Assembly (NCBI GenBank): GCA_003139975.1
Contig: PLHN01000450.1
Coordinates: 1,553 to 14,701 of the forward strand
Reading direction: 5' to 3'
Source of the DNA: Acidobacteriaceae bacterium
GTDB taxonomy: Bacteria; Acidobacteriota; Terriglobia; Terriglobales; Acidobacteriaceae
Length of the DNA: 13,149 bases
Shown: positions 7,203-13,149 of the stretch, piece after piece
Layout of the letters: each line of letters opens with the position of its first letter
How positions within the stretch are numbered: the first letter of the stretch is position 1
Position numbers and translations under genes: made by a program
The notes under the pieces: generated by a model
The model's input: only the letters and a program-made list of their open reading frames with translations
The model's database searches: none
Told to the model about the DNA's origin: nothing

Positions 7203-8686
7203 GGACCGTCTTTTTCAATGGCCCACACTTCCAGATCCAGGCTGGTATTTCCCCGCGGCGTAAGCTTGATCGATACCCGGCCATTGCGGGCCGACACTCC
7301 CGTGTGGGCCACGGACTGGCTCCGATTCATGTGAAGGGCTCGTGCGATGCGAAGCAGCATCGACGCCTTCGTCACTGCCGCCTGTTCCTGCGGACTCAAG
7401 ACGCTCATCGGGCCGTCACCCGGGGTGGGACGCGACTTTCCCAGATAACGCGCAATCGCCGCGATAATCCGGCGCTGCTGCGGCGTGTATCCCAGAATCT
7501 CAGAGTTCGAAATAATGTAGTACGTGTGCCGGTGGTGTCCGGCGCGGTTGACATAGTCGCCTACCTCATAGAGCAACGCCGCGGCCGAGATCCATTCGCG
7601 ATACTCCGGCGGCAACTGGTGTACCGATTTCAAAGCCGAAAAAAGAAGCAGTGCAGATTCCTGGACCTGCGTGGCATGGTGCATATCAACGCGGTAATGT
7701 TCTACGGCGCGCTGCAACGACTCCCGCCGCTCGGTTTCCACCGCTCGTCCCGAACGCGTGCTGCGGTCATACTCCGCTGCCATCTGGGCCAGGATTCCGT
7801 CTCGCAACCCAAGCGGCGAATAACGAAATCCCGTCAAATGGCATCGCTCCAGCAATTCGGCATAAACCACCGCGCCGGCGCAGATAATTTCCGCTCGCCG
7901 CGGGCCGATCCCCACCAGCTTCCGTCTCTCTTCAAGGGTCGTGCGCGTCAGCTGTTTTACGATTCTGCGCATGATCTCGCGCGTTACCATAACCCCGCTC
8001 TGACGCCGCCTGCGCCGCGCAAGATGGCTCGCGATGCTGGCGAGAGCCGCCGCTGTCCCCGAAGTCGCAATCACCGCGCCTACGCGCGCGGAACGGATGC
8101 GGTCCTGAATGCGAACAATCCCACGTCCGACGAACCCTTGCAGCTGTTTTAGTTCGCTCTTGCGCGGCGGATCATGCTTCAGGAATTCGCCCGTCAGGCG
8201 AACCGCCCCGAGAGAAAGACTCACCGTGTCGCCAATCTTCCCGTCGCGAGAGAGAGTCAGTTCGCAACTCCCACCGCCCAGGTCCACGAGCAAAACGCTG
8301 CGAACCCCCAGTCTGCTGCGGGAAACGATCCCCAAATGAATCAGTCGCGCTTCTTCAACGCCGGAAATGATTTCGACCGTCCATCCTGTCCTGGTGCGCA
8401 CCCATTCCAGAAACGCCCGCGAGTTGCGGGCGTCGCGAAGGGCAGCCGTTGCGACCACCCTCACGGTATCGGTCCCGCATTCCTGGGTCGCTCGATGAAA
8501 CCGCCGTAATACGCGGATCGATTCCGACATTGCCTCCGGGGAAAGCAACCCGCCGCTGAACACGCCTTCGCCGAGGCGCGTGACCTCGCGGTCTTCGTGC
8601 AGCTCTTTAAGGCGCCCGCCTTGCAAACGCGCAATCTTCAGGCGCACTGAGTTCGATCCGATGTCGATAGCCGCAAACGTGGGCAT
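7154..8686 (-). CDS. ppx: Ppx/GppA family exopolyphosphatase
   Basis: Members release phosphate from the ends of polyphosphate, or hydrolyse pppGpp. The N-terminal actin-like ATPase fold has phosphate loop 1 AAIDIGSNSVRLKIA (5-19), VVATAALRDARN (77-88), the catalytic EEARLI (111-116), loop 2 VDLGGGSCELTLS (134-146), ATSGTAAA (207-214), GPRRAEIICAGAVV (261-274) and YSPLGLRDGIL (289-299). A C-terminal HD-like domain spans about 325-500. Its expected LLHE/HD site reads LLYEVGDYVN (371-380), so the first His is Tyr, and the later RYHRK-type motif reads RYLGK; H387 remains. The 510-aa length fits the family. No clear Shine-Dalgarno precedes the start. Convergence with ppk1-sixA pairs polyphosphate making and breaking. 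Whether it prefers polyP or pppGpp cannot be read from sequence, so the symbol is provisional. Confidence 0.9.
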   Translation of the reverse strand: MPTFAAIDIGSNSVRLKIARLQGGRLKELHEDREVTRLGEGVFSGGLLSPEAMSESIRVLRRFHRATQECGTDTVRVVATAALRDARNSRAFLEWVRTRTGWTVEIISGVEEARLIHLGIVSRSRLGVRSVLLVDLGGGSCELTLSRDGKIGDTVSLSLGAVRLTGEFLKHDPPRKSELKQLQGFVGRGIVRIQDRIRSARVGAVIATSGTAAALASIASHLARRRRRQSGVMVTREIMRRIVKQLTRTTLEERRKLVGIGPRRAEIICAGAVVYAELLERCHLTGFRYSPLGLRDGILAQMAAEYDRSTRSGRAVETERRESLQRAVEHYRVDMHHATQVQESALLLFSALKSVHQLPPEYREWISAAALLYEVGDYVNRAGHHRHTYYIISNSEILGYTPQQRRIIAAIARYLGKSRPTPGDGPMSVLSPQEQAAVTKASMLLRIARALHMNRSQSVAHTGVSARNGRVSIKLTPRGNTSLDLEVWAIEKDGPYFREVFGRELSVAAA

Positions 8687-8795
8687 GGAGTTAACGATCA
8701 GTCATCTCATAATCCAACGTCGGGGCGCAAGGGCTACCTGCGCGCTACGTGCCGAGAGCCAAACCAATCGTTCGGGTTCGGGGCAGCTTGAGGCC

Positions 8796-8811
8796 TTCAG
8801 TAAGTACTGAA
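8796..8811. promoter_or_regulatory. Perfect inverted repeat in the ppx-pstC divergent region
   Basis: TTCAGTA-AG-TACTGAA is a perfect 7-bp-arm dyad of 16 bp, typical in size of a dimeric repressor or activator site. It lies about 57 bp upstream of the PHO box of pstC and 110 bp upstream of the ppx start, so it could serve either gene. No matching regulator is identified. Confidence 0.4.
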
Positions 8812-8867
8812 AGTTAATTTCCACAGGAAAAACGACCGCAGAGTGAGCCTCTGCCCGCTGCGTATTT

Positions 8868-8899
8868 TTAACGGATTTGTAACAACCCTTTGGTAGGCT
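8868..8899 (+). promoter_or_regulatory. PHO box and -10 element of pstCAB-phoU
   Basis: TTAACG (8868-8873) and GTAACA (8879-8884) repeat at 11 bp, as in the pstS box. Exactly 9 nt on lies TAGGCT (8894-8899), with an upstream TG (TGGTAGGCT) giving an extended -10. The gap equals that at pstS. The implied start near 8906 is almost at ATG 8908. Confidence 0.6.
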
Positions 8900-8907
8900 G
8901 AAAACGC

Positions 8908-9969
8908 ATGTCCAATCAAGCTCTGCCCCGGCCGCGTTTTAGCGCTCCCGATCCGGAGCCTCGGGTACCGGAGCAAAGGTCACCAGAGCAAGGACCAAAG
9001 GCTGCACTGAAAATCGAAACCACAGCGCCGTTGTTGCAGGGAAGAGTCAGCGAGGTTCCCGATGCCCTTTTTGGCTGGGCCATGCGCCTGTGTGGTTTCG
9101 CCGTGGTTGCTCTTCTCGGCTTGATTGTGTATCAGCTCGTCGTCGGATCGCAGCTCTCCTGGCACGCATTTGGCTGGAAGTTCTTTGGTCAATCCGATTG
9201 GAATCCGGTCGAGGATCAATACGGCGCACTGCCTTTTATCTTTGGCACGCTGGTTTCCTCGCTCCTCGCGCTGCTGATTGCCGTTCCTTTGGCTGTCGGT
9301 GTCGCGGTCTTTATCACCGAAATGTGTCCGGTCGGCCTGCGGGGAGTTCTTTCTTTCACCACCGAATTGCTGGCCGCCATCCCGAGCGTGATCTATGGCC
9401 TTTGGGCAATTTTCGTGCTGGTCCCGATTATGCGCACGTTTGTCCAGCCCATCCTTGCCAAAACGCTGGGCTGGACCGGCCTCTTCACGGGGCCGGCCTA
9501 TGGCTACAGTATTCTGACCGCAGGCATAATCTTGGCGATCATGATTATTCCCATCATCTCCTCAATCACGCGCGAGGTGCTGACGGTTGTCCCGCAGCAT
9601 CAGCGCGAGGCCGTGCTCGCGCTCGGCGCAACGCGCTGGGAAATGATCCGGTTGGGTGTATTGCGGAACGCGCGCGCCGGAATCGTTGGCGCAATCATCC
9701 TTGGCCTGGGGCGCGCGCTCGGCGAAACCATGGCCGTTACGATGGTGATTGGCAATCGGCCCGAGATCGCCAAATCGCTGTTCGCCTTCGGATACTCAAT
9801 GGCCAGCGTGCTTGCCAACGAATTTTCCGAAGCTACCGGCGATCTTTACCTTTCCGCGTTGATCGAGATCGGCTTGGCGCTGTTCCTGGTTACGATCGTC
9901 GTGAACGCGCTTGCACGAATCATGGTTTGGAGTGTAACCCGAGGCCAACCGGCGAAAAGCATTGCCTGA
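8908..9969 (+). CDS. pstC: Phosphate ABC transporter permease PstC
   Basis: One of the two inner-membrane channel subunits of the Pst importer. About six hydrophobic segments are visible (near 57-79, 107-135, 150-175, 200-222, 256-283 and 316-342). The cytoplasmic EAA loop that contacts PstB is EAVLALGATRWEMIRLGVLR (234-253), followed by the conserved GRALGETMAV (268-277). IPSVIYGLWAIFVLVP (158-173) is also typical. At 353 aa it exceeds E. coli PstC (319) because of a Pro/Glu-rich N-terminal tail of about 50 residues before the first membrane segment. The start at ATG 8908 lacks a convincing Shine-Dalgarno and sits beside the predicted transcription start. No better in-frame start lies before the first membrane helix. 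Its 3' end overlaps pstA by 8 nt. Confidence 0.95.
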   Translation: MSNQALPRPRFSAPDPEPRVPEQRSPEQGPKAALKIETTAPLLQGRVSEVPDALFGWAMRLCGFAVVALLGLIVYQLVVGSQLSWHAFGWKFFGQSDWNPVEDQYGALPFIFGTLVSSLLALLIAVPLAVGVAVFITEMCPVGLRGVLSFTTELLAAIPSVIYGLWAIFVLVPIMRTFVQPILAKTLGWTGLFTGPAYGYSILTAGIILAIMIIPIISSITREVLTVVPQHQREAVLALGATRWEMIRLGVLRNARAGIVGAIILGLGRALGETMAVTMVIGNRPEIAKSLFAFGYSMASVLANEFSEATGDLYLSALIEIGLALFLVTIVVNALARIMVWSVTRGQPAKSIA

Positions 9970-10846
9970 TACGAACTCCAATTCGGCAGCCATCGTAATT
10001 CCGCCGATCACGTGGCGCCGGCGCGCCATGGACCGTCTGATGACCGGTGTCTCGATCCTGACGGTGCTCATCGTTCTCGCGCCGCTCTTTGCCATCTTTG
10101 CCTATCTGGTGTACAAGGGCCTCGGGTCGATCAACTTGGCCTTTTTGACCCAGACCCCGAAGCCTGTGGGCGAGCCAGGCGGCGGCATGGCCAACGCAAT
10201 TGCCGGCACCGGAGTCATCCTCGCGATCGCGAGCCTGCTGGGTGTTCCGCTGGGAATCGGCGCCGGCATCTTCCTCTCCGAATATGGCCGCAATCGTTAT
10301 GGCGACGCAGTTCGTTTTGTCTCCGATGTGATGAATGGAGTTCCGTCCATCGTCATCGGCATTGTCGCCTACGGACTGGTTGTGATGCGGCAAAAACATT
10401 TCTCGGCGCTGGCCGGTGGCGTCGCTCTGGCCATCATGATGATTCCCACCATTGCGCGAACCACCGAACAAATGCTGCTGCTCGTTCCTCAGGCAATCCG
10501 CGAAGCAGCTTTCGGCCTGGGTGTTTCGCGCTGGCGCACGACACTGTCGATCACGCTCCGAACCGCGACCTCGGGTGTGATCACTGGTGTCATGCTGGCC
10601 TTTGCCCGCGTCGCCGGGGAAACCGCTCCGCTGCTGTTCACGGCCTTTGGAAACCAATTCTGGAACTGGAGACTGGACCAGCCGACCGCAGCCCTGTCCC
10701 TGCAAATTTATACCTACGCCCTCTCGCCCTTCGATGATTGGCATCGCCAGGCATGGGCGGGTTCGTTAGTCTTAATCGTGCTGATCGTCAGTGCCGTGGC
10801 CGCCGTTCGCATCGTAGTGCGGCGCGGAACACTGGCAGGAGCTTAA
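9962..10846 (+). CDS. pstA: Phosphate ABC transporter permease PstA
   Basis: Second channel subunit, partner of PstC. Hydrophobic segments lie near 28-52, 78-105, 125-142, 150-172, 205-230 and 265-287. The EAA loop is EAAFGLGVSRWRTTLSITLR (181-200), followed by ARVAGETAPLLFTAFG (215-230), a PstA hallmark. TQTPKPVGEPGGGMANAI (63-80) is the typical periplasmic loop. TTG 9962 is proposed as the start because it overlaps the pstC stop by 8 nt, fits translational coupling and gives a normal-length protein (294 aa). The alternative is ATG 10028 (residue 23), which would still keep the first membrane helix. An in-frame stop at 9935-9937 rules out any start further upstream. Confidence 0.95.
   Translation: MPDTNSNSAAIVIPPITWRRRAMDRLMTGVSILTVLIVLAPLFAIFAYLVYKGLGSINLAFLTQTPKPVGEPGGGMANAIAGTGVILAIASLLGVPLGIGAGIFLSEYGRNRYGDAVRFVSDVMNGVPSIVIGIVAYGLVVMRQKHFSALAGGVALAIMMIPTIARTTEQMLLLVPQAIREAAFGLGVSRWRTTLSITLRTATSGVITGVMLAFARVAGETAPLLFTAFGNQFWNWRLDQPTAALSLQIYTYALSPFDDWHRQAWAGSLVLIVLIVSAVAAVRIVVRRGTLAGA
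10836..10841 (+). promoter_or_regulatory. Ribosome-binding site of pstB inside the pstA 3' end
   Basis: CAGGAG lies 11 nt before ATG 10853, within the last codons of pstA. This supports coupled translation. Confidence 0.65.
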
Positions 10847-10852
10847 TAAGTC

Positions 10853-11611
10853 ATGGGAGTCGGAATTACAGTCGAGCACCTGAATGCCTTCTACGGCAAG
10901 ACCCAGGCCTTGTTCGACATCAATATCGCGGTGCAGGCGAACCACGCGACGGCTCTGATCGGCCCTTCGGGCTGCGGGAAATCCACTTTTATTCGCTGCC
11001 TGAATCGTATGCACGAAACTATTCCCGAAGCGCGTGTCGACGGCATGGTTCGCATCGGAGAGTTCAGCGTCTATAACGGCACCTCCGCCACTCAGTTGCG
11101 CCGGCGCGTGGGCATGGTGTTTCAGAAGCCGAATCCATTTCCCACCATGTCCATCTACGACAACGTAGCCGCGGGCCTGAAGCTGAACGGTTTTCGCAAC
11201 CGCAAACAGCTCGACGAGATTGTCCAGAAATCGCTGCACAGTTCCGCGCTCTGGGACGAGGTCAAGGACTCATTGCACAAAAAGTCCGGCGCAAGCCTTT
11301 CCGGAGGCCAGCAGCAGCGTCTCTGCATTGCCCGCGCTCTCGCTGTACAGCCCGAAGTTCTGCTCATGGATGAGCCCTGCTCCGCCCTCGATCCCATCTC
11401 CACCGGCAAAATCGAAGAACTCATTTTTCAATTAAAAGAGCAGTACACGATCGTGATTGTGACGCATAATATGCAACAGGCGGCCCGCGTGGCCGAGTTT
11501 ACTGGCTTTTTCCTTCTCGGCAAGATGATCGAGTTCGACAAAACTGAGAAGGTATTCACGAATCCGTCCGACAAACGGACCGAAGACTACGTCACGGGCA
11601 GATTCGGATAA
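10853..11611 (+). CDS. pstB: Phosphate ABC transporter ATP-binding protein PstB
   Basis: The ATPase that powers phosphate import on the cytoplasmic face of PstC/PstA. All nucleotide-binding motifs are intact: Walker [10 protein letters not shown] (37-45), Q-loop Gln91 in VFQKPNPFP, signature LSGGQQQR (149-156), Walker B VLLMDEP (169-175) with D-loop SALD, and the H-loop His205 in [24 protein letters not shown] and [11 protein letters not shown] at the C-terminus are PstB hallmarks that separate it from other ABC ATPases. Length (252 aa) is normal for the family. It begins 6 nt after the pstA stop. A 15-bp tandem duplication covers its stop codon (see the separate entry). Confidence 0.98.
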   Translation: MGVGITVEHLNAFYGKTQALFDINIAVQANHATALIGPSGCGKSTFIRCLNRMHETIPEARVDGMVRIGEFSVYNGTSATQLRRRVGMVFQKPNPFPTMSIYDNVAAGLKLNGFRNRKQLDEIVQKSLHSSALWDEVKDSLHKKSGASLSGGQQQRLCIARALAVQPEVLLMDEPCSALDPISTGKIEELIFQLKEQYTIVIVTHNMQQAARVAEFTGFFLLGKMIEFDKTEKVFTNPSDKRTEDYVTGRFG

Positions 11612-11627
11612 AGCAGATTGGGATAAA
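11598..11627 (+). repeat. 15-bp tandem duplication across the pstB stop codon
   Basis: GCAGATTCGGATAAA (11598-11612) is followed immediately by GCAGATTGGGATAAA (11613-11627), 14 of 15 identical. The first copy carries the final pstB codons and TAA, and the second is non-coding and supplies part of the phoU ribosome-binding region. Looks like a replication-slippage duplication. Confidence 0.85.
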
Positions 11628-11631
11628 GAGG
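11626..11631 (+). promoter_or_regulatory. Ribosome-binding site of phoU
   Basis: AAGAGG lies 8 nt before ATG 11640. Its first bases come from the second copy of the tandem duplication. Confidence 0.65.
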
Positions 11632-11639
11632 TCGGCTAA

Positions 11640-12335
11640 ATGCGCACTCGCTTTCAACAACAGATGGAGGAGCTTCGGGAGAGACTACTCCGCATGGGTG
11701 GTCTTGCGGAGTTGGCCGTTGATCGCGCCACACAGGCCTATACCGAACGCGACCTCACCCGCTGCCAGCTCGTTCTCGAAAACGAGAGCCTCATCAACGC
11801 CGCCGAGCGCGAGATCGACGAACTCGCATTCGACATCCTTGCCACACAGCAGCCGGCTGCTGTCGACCTGCGCTTCATCCTCGCCGTCACCAAAATCAAC
11901 GCTGACCTGGAGCGCGTCGGCGACCAGGCCGTTAACATTGCCGAGCGCGTCATGGACCTCATTGAGCTTCCGGAAGTTGAGCTGCCCGTCGATATCCCAC
12001 GCATGGCAAGCGCCGTCAGCGCCATGGTGCGCCGGTCGTTAGAGTCATTTGTGGAGGGCAAAGCCGAGCTCGCCCAAGCCGTTCTGGAGATGGATCACGT
12101 CGTCGATCGCATGCGCGACGAAGCTTTTATAGTCCTCGTGCGAATCATGAACGAACAGCCGCAAGTCACTCAGCAGGCGCTGGATGCGCTGCTGGTGGCG
12201 CGCAATCTTGAACGCGTAGCCGACCACGCTACGAACATCGCAGAAGATGTGATTTTCTGGGTTCTGGGCGCCGATGTTCGGCACCACGCGCAAGCCGCGT
12301 CGGTAGCTCCCCGCCCCGAAGCCACCGGAACTTAG
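11640..12335 (+). CDS. phoU: Phosphate signalling protein PhoU
   Basis: PhoU is a cytoplasmic, all-helical regulator that couples Pst transport activity to the PhoR-PhoB two-component system and limits phosphate uptake. Two homologous three-helix halves are visible. Each carries the metal-binding ExxxD motif: ERVGDQAVNIAE (91-102; E91, D95) and ERVADHATNIAE (191-202; E191, D195). DLRFILAVTKINADLE in the first half is also typical. Length (231 aa) is normal, with a short Ala/Pro-rich disordered tail (from about 212). It starts 28 nt after pstB behind AAGAGG and closes the pstC-pstA-pstB-phoU unit, its usual place. No phoB/phoR pair follows in the window, so the sensor system must be encoded elsewhere. 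Confidence 0.96.
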   Translation: MRTRFQQQMEELRERLLRMGGLAELAVDRATQAYTERDLTRCQLVLENESLINAAEREIDELAFDILATQQPAAVDLRFILAVTKINADLERVGDQAVNIAERVMDLIELPEVELPVDIPRMASAVSAMVRRSLESFVEGKAELAQAVLEMDHVVDRMRDEAFIVLVRIMNEQPQVTQQALDALLVARNLERVADHATNIAEDVIFWVLGADVRHHAQAASVAPRPEATGT

Positions 12336-12404
12336 TCTGCTGTCCCGCAGATTCGCGACATCAGTAATCAACTTGTCTCGAAATAGCGAGTCTTCCTAAG
12401 CGAA

Positions 12405-12433
12405 GTGGTCGCTGCGCAAAGCGCAGCGGCCGC
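12405..12433. other. Long GC-rich hairpin after phoU
   Basis: GTGGTCGCTGCGC (12405-12417) pairs with GCGCAGCGGCCGC (12421-12433), 13 bp with two G-U wobbles, around a 3-nt AAA loop. No T-run follows on either strand, so it is not a standard intrinsic terminator. It may be a transcript-end stabiliser or a palindromic repeat of the genome. A smaller 5-bp stem lies just after the phoU stop (12336-12351). Confidence 0.55.
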
Positions 12434-12481
12434 GCAGCCGAATGCCCCCTACTCATCCGGTACAGTGGACGTATCGAGATC

Positions 12482-12510
12482 TTATTGCGGAATCCTGACT
12501 GCGTTACACT
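12482..12510 (+). promoter_or_regulatory. Tentative promoter of the dehydrogenase gene
   Basis: TACACT (12505-12510) is a fair -10 (4/6). The hexamer 17 bp upstream, TTATTG (12482-12487), is a poor -35. Offered only because the gene sits 260 bp from phoU and needs a promoter. Confidence 0.25.
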
Positions 12511-12595
12511 GTTCGCGGCAGAGGTGGGGTAGTCTTTCCGATTTTTGGTGCCCCGATCCCGTTCCGGCGAAAGACGCCGCCGACTGCAAACAGCC

Positions 12596-13149
12596 ATGAC
12601 TCAAAAATTCCGGGTCTTCGCCACCTGCGACATCGGGGATGCCTTCAACATCCTTCGCCAAAACGGCTACGAGCTCGAGGTCTATCCCAAACCTGAAGCC
12701 CCGCCCAAGAGCCTGATCATCGAAAAAGTAAAGTCCGGCGTGGACGGCCTTATCACCACCCTGCGCGATCCCATCGATGCCGAAATATTCGCCGCCGGAG
12801 CCGGCAGGCTCAAGGTGGTAGCGCAAATCGCCGTCGGCTTCGACAACATCAACCGCGCCGACGCCAATCGCTACAAAATCCCATTCACCCACACCGCCGA
12901 CGTGCTCACCGAGGCAACCGCCGAATTCGCCTTTTTCCTGATGGGCTATCTCGCCCGAAAGATGTGGTCTGCCGAACACCTGACGCGAGAAAACAAATGG
13001 GACTACTGGCATCCGTATCTGCCGTTTCTTGGCGATGAAGTAACGGGAAAAACCGTCGCCGTCATCGGCACCGGCCGCATCGGGCTCGCCTTCATCAAGA
13101 AATGCGCGGGCTTCGACATGAACATCCTGTGCTTTGATCCGGCCTATGA
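12596..13149 (+). CDS. D-2-hydroxyacid dehydrogenase (glyoxylate/glycerate type), 3' end beyond the window
   Basis: The 5' 184 codons of an NAD(P)-dependent 2-hydroxyacid dehydrogenase, which reduces 2-oxoacids such as glyoxylate or hydroxypyruvate. It opens MTQKFRVFATCDIGDAFN and continues in the catalytic domain with LKVVAQIAVGFDNINRADA (the substrate-binding VGxDNI motif) and HTADVLTEATAEFAFFLMGY (the conserved VLTEATAE). LGDEVTGKTVAVIGTGRIG enters the Rossmann domain with its G-x-G-x-x-G dinucleotide site. The catalytic Arg, Glu and His lie beyond the edge, so substrate cannot be judged. The closing TGA of the window is out of frame. There is no clear Shine-Dalgarno before the start. No functional tie to phosphate is evident; it is probably an independent gene. 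Confidence 0.88.
   Translation, partial: MTQKFRVFATCDIGDAFNILRQNGYELEVYPKPEAPPKSLIIEKVKSGVDGLITTLRDPIDAEIFAAGAGRLKVVAQIAVGFDNINRADANRYKIPFTHTADVLTEATAEFAFFLMGYLARKMWSAEHLTRENKWDYWHPYLPFLGDEVTGKTVAVIGTGRIGLAFIKKCAGFDMNILCFDPAY

Noticed and set aside
7121..8152. 343-codon open frame on the + strand within ppx/gppA
   Set aside because: Antisense shadow of a well-supported Ppx/GppA gene; translation has no recognisable domain.
9090..9998. 302-codon frame overlapping pstC
   Set aside because: Arg/His/Ala-rich out-of-frame reading of a clear permease gene.
9920..10744. 274-codon - strand frame opposite pstA
   Set aside because: Antisense shadow; the + strand encodes all PstA hallmarks.
13147..13149. 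Apparent TGA stop at the window end
   Set aside because: It is out of frame with the dehydrogenase gene, whose last full codon is TAT at 13145-13147; the gene continues beyond the window.

Overview
The window is a phosphate-uptake and polyphosphate gene cluster on moderately GC-rich bacterial DNA. It encodes a periplasmic phosphate-binding protein of the E. coli type, an outer-membrane beta-barrel protein with an N-terminal coiled coil, and polyphosphate kinase, so the host is Gram-negative. Gene style and layout suggest Acidobacteriota (Terriglobia/'Koribacter'-like). That is inference from memory of similar loci and was not tested.

Layout, left to right. 1-774: 3' part of a TPR-like protein on the + strand, running in from outside. 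795-848: a strong tandem PHO box and -10 element. 893-1900: pstS with a GTG start and a near-perfect Shine-Dalgarno, closed by a rho-independent terminator at about 1986-2022. 2080-2115: an AT-rich promoter region with two overlapping dyads. 2297-4300: a large coiled-coil porin-like protein, then a 12-bp perfect hairpin and a second clear terminator (4389-4418). 4506-7202: ppk1 and sixA, a tight two-gene operon. 7154-8686: ppx/gppA on the - strand, convergent with sixA and overlapping it by 49 bp. 8687-8907: a divergent intergenic region with a perfect inverted repeat and a second PHO box. 8908-12335: pstC-pstA-pstB-phoU on the + strand, tightly packed. 12336-12595: a non-coding gap with a strong hairpin. 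12596 to the end: 5' part of a D-2-hydroxyacid dehydrogenase, cut by the window edge.

How the genes fit together: the barrel protein may let phosphate or another anion cross the outer membrane. PstS captures phosphate in the periplasm, PstC/PstA form the inner-membrane channel, PstB drives transport with ATP, and PhoU links transport to signalling. Ppk1 stores phosphate as polyphosphate and Ppx/GppA removes it again. SixA is a phosphohistidine-phosphatase-type protein of unknown target here. pstS and pstC each carry 11-bp-spaced TTAAC/TTCAC/GTAAC repeats set 9 nt before a -10-like hexamer, so two separate transcription units probably answer to one PhoB/PhoP-type regulator. No phoB/phoR-like gene is visible in the window. 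I see no such box before the porin gene or ppk1.

No mobile element, CRISPR array, tRNA, rRNA or clearly new enzymatic system was seen. The notable points are regulatory architecture (PHO-box geometry, a near-leaderless pstC, porin-promoter dyads), the ppk1-sixA/ppx convergent overlap, and a possibly degenerate HD site in Ppx/GppA.
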